Source: Vibrio sp. 14G-20 (GTDB lineage: Bacteria > Pseudomonadota > Gammaproteobacteria > Enterobacterales > Vibrionaceae). Taken from it: a stretch of 64,000 nt of DNA. The stretch is taken from NCBI RefSeq assembly GCF_026241515.1, contig NZ_JAPHPW010000009.1, positions 62,001 to 126,000 of the forward strand. Reading direction: 5' to 3'. Position 1 is the first letter of the stretch, and the number at the start of each line of letters is the position of its first letter. The translations under genes were made by a program, and so were the position numbers. Shown one piece after another: positions 9,733 through 19,380 of this stretch. Under the pieces are notes generated by a model. That model was not told where the DNA came from. It did not search any database and saw only the letters and a list, made by a program, of their open reading frames with translations.

Positions 9733-9761
9733 AAAAGGGAAGCATTCGCTTCCCTTTTTTG
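9733..9761. terminator. Bidirectional terminator between sstT and the Sel1 gene
   Basis: AAGGGAAGC-ATTC-GCTTCCCTT with A run before and T run after, so it can end both the sstT transcript and the converging minus-strand one. Confidence 0.88.
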
Positions 9762-9796
9762 TTGTCTTGGTTTTCTAGATTACGGTTAGAAGCTAT

Positions 9797-9836
9797 ATAG
9801 CTTCATAGCTTCATAGCTTCATAGCTTCATAGCTTC
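9797..9836. repeat. 8-bp tandem repeat, 5 copies
   Basis: ATAGCTTC repeated five times without mismatch, 40 bp before the stop codon of the minus-strand Sel1 protein, so in its 3' untranslated region. Confidence 0.92.
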
Positions 9837-9876
9837 AGTCATTCTTGTCCAACTCATCAAAGCTAACCAACACGTT

Positions 9877-11112
9877 TTAGTGGTTGCTTTTCCAGCTTGG
9901 ATCCACTGCTGCCTGACTGAAATCTAGAGAGTTATGCGTTGCTTGATCGCTGGGTGGCCCTTGATTCGCAGCACCGCTATCATGGTTTGACGTCGCCTGC
10001 TGGCTGTAATCGACGTTAGAGCCTTGCTCACTCGAAGCTTTGGTCTCTAAATGACTACCATCGACATTTAACTCCTCACTTTCTTCATCGGACGCTTCTT
10101 TAACCTTCTTAGGAACAGGCACATTGCGTTTGTAGAGCTTGTTGAGCGCCTTAATGATTGAGTGCTTAGTGATCGCTTCTTGGGTCAACTTGGTCATTAT
10201 CGGTTTAGTCAGAGCCTGTAAGCCCACGACAGCATCGACACCAAGTTCCCCGCCGACTTTATCCCTCAAATGCTTCGCTTCTGCGTAGCCAAAATGAGCT
10301 GATAGGAATAACCAGATATAAGCGATGGCGTTGCCGTGTTCACCATGGTCAATCCAAGCTTCGCCTGCTCTAAACATCGCTTCTGCACTGTTCTTTTCTG
10401 CGGCCGTCTCAAACCAGTAAACAGCCTCGCCATGGTTAGGCTCAACACCAATACCGTTCAAATAACTCATACCAAGTTTGATCTTGCCGTCTAAGCTATT
10501 CTTTTCCGCGGCCTTTTGGTACCACTCGACAGAACTTTCGGCAGAGTAATCTGGGTTTTCTTTATCTAGACACCAGTCACCGATAAACAGCATTGCTTCA
10601 GTATTACCACCAGCCGCAGATTCTTCGATATAGGTGTAACCTTTAGGGATGTTTTTATCAGTTCCACGACCAAAGACAAGCGCTTTGCCCATCTCAAATT
10701 TCGCAGACACGTCATTGTCCAATGCGGATATCGCAAGCTGCCAGAAATTGGCTTTTTCTCTTAAAATCAGGTCTTCTTTGCGCTTCATACTCAAACGCAC
10801 AATGCCATACATGCCGTTGACATTATCTAAATGCGCGGCTTTATCGTACCAATATAAGGCTTCCTTAATATTGTTACGTTCGGCCTCTTTCGCTAAATAT
10901 AGAATCGACGGAACATGTCCGGTTTCTGCTTTGAAGTGACGCTCTTTTTGCTCTTGGATGCGTGCTTTTTCAATCGCTTTTCGGTAAGCGACTGCACGAG
11001 CTTTGCGTTCTTGTTCCAAGCGCTGTTTTCTTAGCGATAAAGAAATCAGCCACACGGCCACAAGTATTAACGAAAGAGCCGTCGCACCAATTGCGATTCC
11101 CATTGTACTCAT
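9877..11112 (-). CDS. Sel1-repeat membrane-anchored protein
   Basis: 411 residues. An N-terminal membrane helix (about 5-26) is followed by a charged coiled coil (about 28-60, rich in K, R, E, Q) and then Sel1/TPR-like repeats (about 70-280) recognisable from A..WY.KAA and A.Y.LG..Y..G.GV patterns, for example YLNGIGVEPNHGEAVYWF. The C-terminal 75 residues are acidic, Ser/Gln/Asn-rich and probably disordered. Sel1 proteins are scaffolds for protein-protein contacts; no partner is evident here. An alternative start three codons later (MGIAIG) is equally possible. The gene is alone on the minus strand. Confidence 0.8.
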   Translation of the reverse strand: MSTMGIAIGATALSLILVAVWLISLSLRKQRLEQERKARAVAYRKAIEKARIQEQKERHFKAETGHVPSILYLAKEAERNNIKEALYWYDKAAHLDNVNGMYGIVRLSMKRKEDLILREKANFWQLAISALDNDVSAKFEMGKALVFGRGTDKNIPKGYTYIEESAAGGNTEAMLFIGDWCLDKENPDYSAESSVEWYQKAAEKNSLDGKIKLGMSYLNGIGVEPNHGEAVYWFETAAEKNSAEAMFRAGEAWIDHGEHGNAIAYIWLFLSAHFGYAEAKHLRDKVGGELGVDAVVGLQALTKPIMTKLTQEAITKHSIIKALNKLYKRNVPVPKKVKEASDEESEELNVDGSHLETKASSEQGSNVDYSQQATSNHDSGAANQGPPSDQATHNSLDFSQAAVDPSWKSNH

Positions 11113-11419
11113 AAAATATTTTAACCTAACTCGGCTGATACAGATCTCGGTGTCGAGGAGTCATCAACCTATAGCGAATGTTTCTAATTACAGGGAAAAG
11201 CGCCGTTATTAAAACGTTCTGCCCTAAAATGAACTCAGTTCAGTATCTCAGGAATACATAACGATAAAAAGTCTACTTAGACCTATCCGTATGCACGCCA
11301 TAAATGGTGTGATCTTGCTTCAATATCGATTACTTATGAAGACCACCTTTCATTAGAAAAAACCTAAATGTCGGTGACAAAATTGATGGGTTTCCATCAG
11401 GAATTTCTCACAATGATAG
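11113..11419. other. Gap between the Sel1 gene and ttrR
   Basis: 307 bp with the promoter region of the Sel1 gene. TGATGG-GTTT-CCATCA at 11384-11399 gives a short hairpin followed on the minus strand by AATTTTG, a weak candidate terminator for ttrSR. Nothing else is visible. Confidence 0.4.
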
Positions 11420-12022
11420 TTAAGTCAATTGTCCGTATATGTAAGCCAGTTCCGCTACCGTCTTCGCTGAGAATTTCTTCATCAAACTCGCTCGGTGTAC
11501 TTCCACCGTTCTCATCGCGATACATAATTCATCGGCAATTTTTTGGTTGCGTTTTCCGTCGATGATCTGCTTAAGAATGTCGATTTCGCGTTCAGTCAAT
11601 GATGCATACGCTTGGCGATACACATTCATGTGTAAGTGCTTTTCGGAAGCGTCCAAACCTTGTTTGATTGCCTCAGCTAACTCATTGCCTTTCACTGGCT
11701 TTTGGAAGAAATTCACCGCGCCGGCTTGTAAGGCTTCAACTGCCATTGGCACGTCGCCATGCCCTGTCAAATAGATCACCGACAGTGGGCTCTGCGCTTT
11801 CACCATCAACTCATGAACTTGCTGCCCTCTCATTTCTGGCATTCTGCTGTCTAGCACTACACAGCCCGGCTTTGTGAGATCCACAGAATCTAAAAAGCTT
11901 GGTCCATCTTCATAGGCTGACACCGTAAAATCATGCTCTTCCAATAAGAACACCAGTGAGTCACGCATCGACTCATCGTCATCAACCACATAGACTGGCA
12001 ACGTTTGATGAAGTTCAGACAT
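11420..12022 (-). CDS. ttrR: TtrR, tetrathionate response regulator
   Basis: FixJ/NarL-type regulator of 200 residues. The receiver domain has the acidic cluster D14-D16 and phospho-acceptor D58 (VVLDSRMP), with T/K residues in YLTGHG and QKPV. A LuxR-type helix-turn-helix fills about 135-195 (LTEREIDILK to TVEVHRASLMKK). It follows ttrS by 11 bp on the same strand, so the pair is co-transcribed and translated together. In Salmonella and Shewanella TtrSR switches on ttrBCA in response to tetrathionate; the divergent ttrBCA operon here supports the name. The likely target site is the 18-bp palindrome found before ttrB and tsdB. Confidence 0.9.
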   Translation of the reverse strand: MSELHQTLPVYVVDDDESMRDSLVFLLEEHDFTVSAYEDGPSFLDSVDLTKPGCVVLDSRMPEMRGQQVHELMVKAQSPLSVIYLTGHGDVPMAVEALQAGAVNFFQKPVKGNELAEAIKQGLDASEKHLHMNVYRQAYASLTEREIDILKQIIDGKRNQKIADELCIAMRTVEVHRASLMKKFSAKTVAELAYIYGQLT

Positions 12023-12033
12023 AACAAGATTCC

Positions 12034-13941
12034 TTATGAATCATTTGAAAGAGAAAAAGGTAACGTCACTGCGACGTGACAGCCATGAGGAGTTAATGAT
12101 TTGATGGTCATTTGGCCGCTGTGGTCTTCAATCACGTCTTGGCAAATCGCAAGCCCTAAACCCAAGCCGTTTTCTTTGCTACTGACAAAGGCTTGAGTGA
12201 CTTGTTGCTCGGTGAAATCTAAGCCTGTTCCGTTATCGATAACCGAAAGCATCATTTTATCCGGTTGATACTCGGTAATCACTTTAATTGTTGGTGGTTC
12301 GCTGTTTTTGTTATCAATATCAGACGCAGCGCTTTGTTCGCGATGCTGTTGTGCGTTACATGCGTCGGTTGCATTGTTTATCAGGTTTACAATCACTTGT
12401 TGTAGCCCCACCGAATCAACATACAGCTCAATAGGCTTACCTACGGCATGACGTTCAACGGTTATCTTGTGTTTCTGTAATCGAAATTGCAGCAATTCGA
12501 TGGTGTCGGTGAGTAACTGTTCGATGTCAATCTGGGACTTCTCAGATGAGCGTTTCTTTATCATGTTTCTTAGACGTTGAATGATCGCATCAGCCCTATC
12601 CACTTGCGACTGAATCTTCTCGAACACAGGTTCAATATCGGTCAATGGTTTGTTCTTCGAAATCCGTAACAAACCGCCTTCGCTGTAGTTACGAATGGCC
12701 GCCAAAGGTTGGTTGATCTCATGTGCGAGGCTGCTCCCCAACTCGCCCACGACTGCAATGCGTTGAGAGTGCTCGAGTTGCTCACTCTTACTTTTTAGCT
12801 TGTGCAACGTGGCTTCCAACTGCTTTTTACTTCGACTGAATTTGTACTCCAACCAGAAGTGGTAAGCATTCAGTAACACCACAAGAATGAAGAACGCCCA
12901 TGCCCATTGCTGATTGTACTTAAGCCAGATTAACGCTTCCTTCCACCATGGCTGTTGCAGTGGGTGCATGTCGAGCTGCTGATAGAGCTTGTCGATGGAG
13001 AGCAGACTAGTTGGTGACGTCCAACCCGAAGCATTGGCTGCAATCGCTGGCGCACTGCTCTTTGGCATTGAAAACAGCACCTGACTCATTTGCTTGGCCA
13101 GTGCTGAAGAAGCTCGCTCTGTCTTAGCAAACGACCAGTTGGAATACAGCGGTGTAGACACTTGGCATCGGAAGCCTTCAGGCGCTTGATTACCGATGAC
13201 TCGATATTGCCCAGCCACCAGCAAACCTTCGCTAATCATATTTTCAACCAAACAAGCGGGGACGACTGCCGCTTCAATGTGTCCTTCTCGCAGTTGGTAC
13301 AAACTGGCATCAATCGGGAAACCCAAGAACTGAGTATTAGAGAAAAAGTGATTAGGGTTCAGCCCTTCTTGCATCACTTGGTAGCGCATAGTCAGGTAGC
13401 CGCCAAACGCATTTTCAGAGACAGCCGCAATTGGCTTTCCGCTCAGTTGTTCAAACGAGATATAGGGTGACATTCTTCTGACCACCAATGCCGAACCGAT
13501 ACTGCGCGTGCTGCTCACACCTTGATCGTCGTAATTGTGACTGGTCATGGTCGCCATCCAAGAGAGCGCGTATTGACGTCCTAAACGCACTGCTTGACCG
13601 GGGTTGGTGACAACAAAATCGACCGTGACATCTTTTACTGCTTCCGCCATCTCTTCCAAATTAAAAGGCTTGAGAACAAAATGCTTACCCGGAATACGTT
13701 CAGACAACCAATCCATTGTTGGCTGCCAGCGTTGCAGCGCCGAAAGCTTGCCTCGAGTCGCCAACACACCAACCTCGATAATCTGGTCGGGTTCATCTGT
13801 GTTTTGGTTTGGGCTTGGGCTTGGAGCTGCTATCGCTTGTTCAGATTGAGCAGCGACACACACACCAGCAGTTAGACTCAACCAACAAAGGCTGACAACG
13901 GTCATTAGTTTTCGAACGGTCACTGAAATCTCTTTCTCCAA
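12034..13941 (-). CDS. ttrS: TtrS, tetrathionate sensor histidine kinase
   Basis: 635 residues. An N-terminal signal/anchor (about 10-31) is followed by a periplasmic PhnD-like solute-binding domain (about 53-320), one membrane helix (about 345-365), a short coiled coil and the kinase core. H407 in LAHEINQPLAAIRN is the phospho-acceptor; N box VNLINNATDAC, G1 DNGTGLDF and G2 GLGLGLAICQ are all present. The solute-binding sensor directly before the kinase is characteristic of TtrS. An internal ATG at codon 13 (MTVVSLCWL) is an alternative start that would still give a signal peptide. Confidence 0.9.
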   Translation of the reverse strand: MEKEISVTVRKLMTVVSLCWLSLTAGVCVAAQSEQAIAAPSPSPNQNTDEPDQIIEVGVLATRGKLSALQRWQPTMDWLSERIPGKHFVLKPFNLEEMAEAVKDVTVDFVVTNPGQAVRLGRQYALSWMATMTSHNYDDQGVSSTRSIGSALVVRRMSPYISFEQLSGKPIAAVSENAFGGYLTMRYQVMQEGLNPNHFFSNTQFLGFPIDASLYQLREGHIEAAVVPACLVENMISEGLLVAGQYRVIGNQAPEGFRCQVSTPLYSNWSFAKTERASSALAKQMSQVLFSMPKSSAPAIAANASGWTSPTSLLSIDKLYQQLDMHPLQQPWWKEALIWLKYNQQWAWAFFILVVLLNAYHFWLEYKFSRSKKQLEATLHKLKSKSEQLEHSQRIAVVGELGSSLAHEINQPLAAIRNYSEGGLLRISKNKPLTDIEPVFEKIQSQVDRADAIIQRLRNMIKKRSSEKSQIDIEQLLTDTIELLQFRLQKHKITVERHAVGKPIELYVDSVGLQQVIVNLINNATDACNAQQHREQSAASDIDNKNSEPPTIKVITEYQPDKMMLSVIDNGTGLDFTEQQVTQAFVSSKENGLGLGLAICQDVIEDHSGQMTIKSLTPHGCHVAVTLPFSLSNDS

Positions 13942-14072
13942 ACGGACTGTTTATCCGATTTATTCTGGCTTCATTTTAGGTTAGCGAGATGCTCCACGCT
14001 TAACTTATGCTTTAGGTCGCCTTAAATAATCCTCTGAAACAAAGCATAACAGCTAGATTGCTAAAACCGCAT

Positions 14073-14086
14073 TTGTTCTAGATCAA
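14073..14086. promoter_or_regulatory. FNR-like site in the ttrS-ttrB promoter region
   Basis: TTGTTCTAGATCAA matches the FNR consensus TTGAT-N4-ATCAA with one mismatch. Oxygen control by FNR is known for the Salmonella ttr operon, so this fits. It lies 15 bp upstream of the shared palindrome. Confidence 0.55.
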
Positions 14087-14099
14087 CTTTAATCTGGGT

Positions 14100-14117
14100 A
14101 TGTGGAAATCCACAATA
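14100..14117. promoter_or_regulatory. Putative TtrR operator before ttrB
   Basis: TGTGGA-AA-TCCACA is a perfect dyad within an 18-bp block (ATGTGGAAATCCACAATA) that recurs without change before tsdB at 19636-19653. It ends 66 bp before the ttrB start codon. The assignment to TtrR is inferred from the shared function of the two operons. Confidence 0.6.
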
Positions 14118-14182
14118 CCCCGTGTACGGTCAAAATCTGACAATGAGCTCAACAGAACGAATACCCATTTATAGGTACCACT

Positions 14183-15019
14183 ATGGACTCATTGAAAAGA
14201 CGGTTTCTCAGCCAATTCGGTAAAGTTTCCGCCGGTGCTGCGCTCATTCCCATTGCCGGAATCAACACCGCAGTCGCGAGCACAGCCATTCGCAATAACA
14301 ACCAACCTGACCGCAAAGGCGAAATAGGTAAACGCTACGCGATGGCGATTGATTTACGTAAATGCGTTGGCTGTCAGGCATGTACTGTTGGCTGTAGCGT
14401 TGAAAACCAAGCGCCGATTGGCCAGTTCAGAACCACGGTAAAACAGTATGAAGTCTCCCTTGATGATGGTTCGACAGCTCAACAAAACGTGAAATCTTTC
14501 ATGTTGCCTCGCCTTTGTAATCACTGTGACAACGCACCCTGCATAAAGGTTTGCCCTGTTCAAGCGACCTTCCAACGTGAAGATGGCATCGTGATGGTCG
14601 ACAACGAACGCTGCGTTGCGTGCGCTTATTGTGTTCAAGCTTGCCCTTACGATGCGCGTTTCATTAACAACGACACGCTTACCGCTGACAAATGCACCTT
14701 TTGTGCACACCGCCTTGAAGACGGCTTACTGCCCGCTTGTGTCGAAACCTGTGTTGGAGGCGCACGTGTCATTGGTGACCTGAAAGATCCAAACAGCGAG
14801 ATCAATCGTCTGCTGAATGAAAACCAAGACGACATCAAGGTGCTCAAGCCAGAGCAAAATACCAACCCACATGTTTTCTATATCGGCATGAACGAACGTT
14901 TCGTTAGCCATATCGAAGGCCAGCCTGCGATTTATGATCCAGCCGCCATCGATAACTCATCCTTTAGCAAACAAAACTCGGCAATCGCAGCACAAGGCAA
15001 ACAAGGAGAGATAGCATGA
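14183..15019 (+). CDS. ttrB: TtrB, tetrathionate reductase iron-sulfur subunit
   Basis: 278-residue ferredoxin-like electron-transfer subunit exported by Tat (KRRFLSQFGK at about 5-14 followed by a hydrophobic stretch). It carries 16 cysteines in four [4Fe-4S] groups: C61/C64/C67/C71, C112/C115/C120/C124, C144/C147/C150/C154 and C171/C174/C186/C190. It passes electrons from the quinol-oxidising TtrC to the catalytic TtrA on the periplasmic side. The order B-C-A matches known ttr operons; its stop overlaps the ttrC start (ATGA). Confidence 0.93.
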   Translation: MDSLKRRFLSQFGKVSAGAALIPIAGINTAVASTAIRNNNQPDRKGEIGKRYAMAIDLRKCVGCQACTVGCSVENQAPIGQFRTTVKQYEVSLDDGSTAQQNVKSFMLPRLCNHCDNAPCIKVCPVQATFQREDGIVMVDNERCVACAYCVQACPYDARFINNDTLTADKCTFCAHRLEDGLLPACVETCVGGARVIGDLKDPNSEINRLLNENQDDIKVLKPEQNTNPHVFYIGMNERFVSHIEGQPAIYDPAAIDNSSFSKQNSAIAAQGKQGEIA

Positions 15020-16191
15020 ATATCACTGAGGTGTTAGTTCCCGCTCAAGAGATCGCTTGGCTACCGTGGGCGGTTCAATATTTCTTCTACATCGGTTCGG
15101 CTTATGCGGCGGCTATTCTGTTTTTAATTGCACTAATATTCAAAAACTCAACCAGCCATCAATTCCGTTCTGCCCTTGTGCTTGTGATGGCCATCGGCGC
15201 GATTGTTGGGCCATTAGCATTAACCGGTGATTTGCACCAACCGGGACGTGCTTGGCACTTCTACGCCCACATCACGCCTTGGTCATGGATGTCATTAGGC
15301 GCTTTGTTTCTACCTCTATTCTCTGGGCTAGCTGTCGCGACTGCTTGGGTTTACCTACGTGACGACATCGCACAGCTTAAGAAAAGTGAAAACCCACTTC
15401 TAAAACGTTTGGCTTGGCTGACGCTAGGTCAATGGCAAATATCGTCAAAGCTGATGATTGCACTCGCTGCTGTGACGGCTATTTCGGGCCTAAGCATCGC
15501 GCTTTATACAGGCGCAGAGATTGCAATTTTGGCGAGCCGACCGCTTTGGCATCAACCGGCTTCCCCGCTGCTTTGGTTCACAACAGCCTTCTTTGCTGCA
15601 ACGGGCTTAACGTTGTTGATTTGGGCTCTACTGCCTTCAAGCAAGCCAAGCTTAAAACCAACAGACCTAGCTCTGATACAAAGAACCATTACCTTAACAG
15701 GTGGCCTTGCCATCATTCTCACGTCGATCTGGGCATCTAACCATGGTCACTTCAATCTCTACGAGAACAACGCTTGGGGAATCAATCTAGGCATCATGAC
15801 CACCAGCATTTTGCTGTGCATGATCTTAGTTTTGCCACTGCAACGTCTATCTCAAAGCAAGCTAGGAATTGTCTGCATAGCGCTAGCGACCATCGTTTCA
15901 GCATGGGCGGTGCGTTGGGTGACCATGATGGAGATTCAAACCATTCCACGTTTTGATGTAGGTCCATTCCCCTATGAACTGCCAATGGGTAGCGCTGGTT
16001 TACTTGGCATTGTTGGTATGTGTGGCCTTTGGTTAGCACTTGCGTTGTTCGCCTCTGAAATCGTGTCTACTCGAACTATTGGATCTACACAACCTATTGT
16101 ATCTACACGAACAACTGGCTCTGCGCCAAAGGCAACATCAAAGCCAAACCAAAACACACCGTCACCACTTAACCGCTCACATAGCTTGTAG
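15016..16191 (+). CDS. ttrC: TtrC, NrfD-type membrane quinol oxidase subunit
   Basis: 391 residues with about nine membrane helices, family NrfD/PsrC. It anchors the reductase and oxidises quinol. The conserved start PAQEIAWLPWAVQYFFYIG and the segment GDLHQPGRAWHFY are typical. The last 40 residues (TRTIGSTQPIV, then STRTTGS) are a low-complexity Ser/Thr/Pro tail with an imperfect internal repeat, beyond the last helix; this part looks recently expanded. It overlaps ttrB by 4 bp and is 14 bp before ttrA. Confidence 0.9.
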   Translation: MNITEVLVPAQEIAWLPWAVQYFFYIGSAYAAAILFLIALIFKNSTSHQFRSALVLVMAIGAIVGPLALTGDLHQPGRAWHFYAHITPWSWMSLGALFLPLFSGLAVATAWVYLRDDIAQLKKSENPLLKRLAWLTLGQWQISSKLMIALAAVTAISGLSIALYTGAEIAILASRPLWHQPASPLLWFTTAFFAATGLTLLIWALLPSSKPSLKPTDLALIQRTITLTGGLAIILTSIWASNHGHFNLYENNAWGINLGIMTTSILLCMILVLPLQRLSQSKLGIVCIALATIVSAWAVRWVTMMEIQTIPRFDVGPFPYELPMGSAGLLGIVGMCGLWLALALFASEIVSTRTIGSTQPIVSTRTTGSAPKATSKPNQNTPSPLNRSHSL

Positions 16192-16205
16192 TCTGAGGAA
16201 TCATC

Positions 16206-19200
16206 ATGGATAACAAACGTCGTCAATTTTTGAAAACAGGCCTTGCTGCCGGTGGTGTTGGAGCTTTTGCTGCAGGTTATGCGACAACCACAAAGCATAT
16301 GGTTCACGGTGCTATTGATGGCACCGCAGGTAAGAAAACCAATCACATCCATCACGGTAACTCACTCGAGACGGAATACAGTGTCGATGAGCAAGGTAAG
16401 ATCTCGCCGAATCCAAACCAACGCGTTGCACCATCAATGTGTTTTGGCTGCTGGACATTGTGTGGCTTACGTGTGCGTATAGATAATCGCAATGACGAGA
16501 TTTTGCGCATCTCGGGCAACCCTTACCACCCGCTATCAAGCGACCAACAGATCCCGTTCAAAACGCCCGTAAAAGACGCCTACATTGGCTTGTCTGGTGA
16601 ATCCGGTATCAACAATCGTTCGACAGCCTGCGCCCGTGGTAATGGCATGTTAGAGATTCAAAACAGCCCGTACCGAATCACTCAACCGCTCAAACGTGTT
16701 GGTAAGCGTGGTGAAGGTAAATGGGAGCCGATCAGCTACGAACAACTCATCTCTGAGATCACCGAAGGTGGTAACTTATTCGGAGAGGGCGAAGTCGAGG
16801 GCTTAAGATCGATTCGTGATATCGAAACACCGCTCGATCCGAACAACCCTGAATACGGTCCTAAAGCCAACCAGTTACTAGTGACTAATGCCGGTAATGA
16901 AGGTCGTGATGACATCTTGAAGCGCTTTGCGTTTAACAGCTACGGAACACGCAACTTTGGTCACCACGGCTCTTACTGTGGTTACGCATTCCGCGCGGGT
17001 TCTGGCGCGATCATGAATGACTTAGACAAGTTCTCGCACTTAAAGCCCGACTTCAACAACGCTGAGTTCATTCTTTTCATCGGTATGTCTCCGGCTCAAG
17101 CGGGTAACCCGTTTAAGCGTCAAGCACGACAACTGGCTGAAGCTCGTACTAATGGAAAACTGAGCTACACCATTGTGACTCCAAGCCTTCCAGCAGGATC
17201 ATCGAGCCTTGCGGCGGGCGATCGTAACAACTGGCTACCGATCAAACCGGGCACTGATTCAGCATTAGTATTGGGCATGATCCAATGGATCATCGAAAAC
17301 CAGCGCTACAATCACGATTTCTTGTCTCGCCCAAGCGCACAAGCGATGCAAAAAGCAGGCACCACGCATTGGTGTAATGCTTCACACCTTGTGATCAGTG
17401 ACGAAACACACCCACAAAATGGACGTATGCTCCGTGCATCGGATATTGGATTGCTAGAAACAGGCGAACCGATGTCTGACGATGACGGATTTATCGCACT
17501 AGATGTGACAACGTCACTGTTATCATCACATATTCAGGTGAATGAAGCGGCGCTGTTCGTCGATCAAGACGTAGAAATCAATGGTCAGACTGTTCGTGTT
17601 AAGTCTTCTCTGCAAAGATTGAAGGAAGAAGCCTTCAAATATGACCTTGCATACTACAGTGAGCAGTGTGAGATCCCGCAGGACCAAATTATTGCGCTAG
17701 CGAAACGCTTTACCAGTTACGGGACGAAAGCAGTCGTGGATACTCACGGTGGCAACATGCACACCAACGGCTTCTACAACTCGTTCTCTATCCTAATGCT
17801 GAACGCGCTGATCGGTAACATCAACGCGAAAGGCGGTGCGATGGCGAAAGCGGGTGGCTACCCGACTTCGGTTGCAGGCCCACGCTACGACTTTACTAAG
17901 TTTAAAGGTAAGACTAAGCCTCAAGGCGTGTTCTTGTCCCGCAGCAAGTTCCCGTATCAAAAAACCAGCGAATACAAACGTCGCGTTGCCGCCGGTGAAT
18001 CCCCCTACCCGACACGTGCTCCGTGGTACCCAATCTCAGCTCCGCTTTTAACTGAGCACTTATCAGCTGCGATTGACGGTTACCCTTACCGTGCAAAAGC
18101 ATGGATCAACCACATGGCGAACCCACTATATGGTGTCCCAGGCTTAGACAACCTGCTAGGCGAGAAGCTTAAGGATCCCAAACAGCTTGGCTTGATCGTG
18201 TCTATCGATGCCTTTATCAATGAAACGACTACCTTATCGGATTACCTCGTGCCAGACACGGTGACCTACGAAAGCTGGGGCATGGCAACACCGTGGCATG
18301 GTGTCGCGACCAAAGCGATCACCGCTCGTTGGCCGATTGTTGAGCCTAAAACCTCACGCACTCAAGACGGGCGCGCCATCAACCTAGAGAACTTCTTTAT
18401 TGATCTGGCGAAAACACTGGGCTTAGGTGGTTTTGGCGATAACGTAATCAAAGACAACCAAGGTAACTGGCACGGTATTCATAGCGCTGAAGACTTCTAC
18501 CTGCGCTCGGCTGCTAACTTAGCGTTCGTAAAAGGTGGCGTGCCGAATGTGGATGCGGAAGATATTGTTTGGTCTGGTCTTGAGCGCCTAGTGCCTGTGA
18601 TGAACAAAACGCTCAAGCCTGAAGAGATGCTCAAAGTAGCTTATATCTTTGCGCGTGGCGGTCGTTTTGAAGACGCCACCAATGCGTATACTAATGAAAC
18701 TATGAAGTACAAATGGACCAAGCCATTAGCTATCTGGAATGAAAAGCTTGGTACTTCTCGCAACACTATCAGTGGTGAGCAATACATGGGTTGCCCGACT
18801 TGGTATCCACAGAAGCTGGCAGACGGCACACCTTTGGCAGAGCAGTTCCCAGCAAAAGAGTGGCCGTTCACCCTGACCAACTTTAAGTCCAACATTCACA
18901 GTGCGGTGTCTAACTTGTCACCACGCTTAGAGTCCATCAAAGGCGTGAACCCGGTTTACATTCACCCACAAGACGCCTCTTCTGCAGGCATCAAAACTGG
19001 TGACGTATTTGCCATTGAAACACCGAGCTCAACCACACATGCGTTGGCAATGGTGATTGATGGTATAAAACAGGGAACATTAGGCTTTGAACACGGCTTT
19101 GGACACAAAGAACTCGGTGAGCGTGCACACTGGATTGGTGATACACAACAACCAGTGAAAATGAAGTCAAACGATGGCGTTAACATCAATGATATTGGCT

Positions 19201-19298
19201 TGATTGATCCGACGAGAGAAGGCAAAGGCGTGATGTTGGATTGGGTTGTGGGCGCAGCAGCAAGACAAGCGCTTCCAGCTAAGATCTACAAAGTCTAG
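16206..19298 (+). CDS. ttrA: TtrA, tetrathionate reductase catalytic subunit
   Basis: 1030-residue molybdopterin oxidoreductase that reduces tetrathionate to two thiosulfates in the periplasm. A Tat signal is present (NKRRQFLKTG, arginines 5-6). A [4Fe-4S] site is formed by C79, C82, C86 and C142. C258 in HGSYCGYAF sits where a Mo-coordinating cysteine is expected. Later motifs (GGNMHTNGF, INAKGGAM, the C-terminal dinucleotide-binding beta barrel) match the DMSO reductase superfamily. Length agrees with known TtrA (about 1020). A ribosome site (TGAGGAATC) precedes the ATG. Confidence 0.93.
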   Translation: MDNKRRQFLKTGLAAGGVGAFAAGYATTTKHMVHGAIDGTAGKKTNHIHHGNSLETEYSVDEQGKISPNPNQRVAPSMCFGCWTLCGLRVRIDNRNDEILRISGNPYHPLSSDQQIPFKTPVKDAYIGLSGESGINNRSTACARGNGMLEIQNSPYRITQPLKRVGKRGEGKWEPISYEQLISEITEGGNLFGEGEVEGLRSIRDIETPLDPNNPEYGPKANQLLVTNAGNEGRDDILKRFAFNSYGTRNFGHHGSYCGYAFRAGSGAIMNDLDKFSHLKPDFNNAEFILFIGMSPAQAGNPFKRQARQLAEARTNGKLSYTIVTPSLPAGSSSLAAGDRNNWLPIKPGTDSALVLGMIQWIIENQRYNHDFLSRPSAQAMQKAGTTHWCNASHLVISDETHPQNGRMLRASDIGLLETGEPMSDDDGFIALDVTTSLLSSHIQVNEAALFVDQDVEINGQTVRVKSSLQRLKEEAFKYDLAYYSEQCEIPQDQIIALAKRFTSYGTKAVVDTHGGNMHTNGFYNSFSILMLNALIGNINAKGGAMAKAGGYPTSVAGPRYDFTKFKGKTKPQGVFLSRSKFPYQKTSEYKRRVAAGESPYPTRAPWYPISAPLLTEHLSAAIDGYPYRAKAWINHMANPLYGVPGLDNLLGEKLKDPKQLGLIVSIDAFINETTTLSDYLVPDTVTYESWGMATPWHGVATKAITARWPIVEPKTSRTQDGRAINLENFFIDLAKTLGLGGFGDNVIKDNQGNWHGIHSAEDFYLRSAANLAFVKGGVPNVDAEDIVWSGLERLVPVMNKTLKPEEMLKVAYIFARGGRFEDATNAYTNETMKYKWTKPLAIWNEKLGTSRNTISGEQYMGCPTWYPQKLADGTPLAEQFPAKEWPFTLTNFKSNIHSAVSNLSPRLESIKGVNPVYIHPQDASSAGIKTGDVFAIETPSSTTHALAMVIDGIKQGTLGFEHGFGHKELGERAHWIGDTQQPVKMKSNDGVNINDIGLIDPTREGKGVMLDWVVGAAARQALPAKIYKV

Positions 19299-19344
19299 GC
19301 GTTACAAGCTCAGCTATTTCAGTCAATTCAAGACTGAGCACAGT

Positions 19345-19380
19345 AGAGCAACTTCGTAATTCGAGGTTGCTCTTCTTTTT
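19345..19380 (+). terminator. ttrBCA terminator
   Basis: AGAGCAAC / GTTGCTCT stem around a 13-nt loop that can itself pair (TTCG/CGAG), followed by a T-rich tail. Confidence 0.75.
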
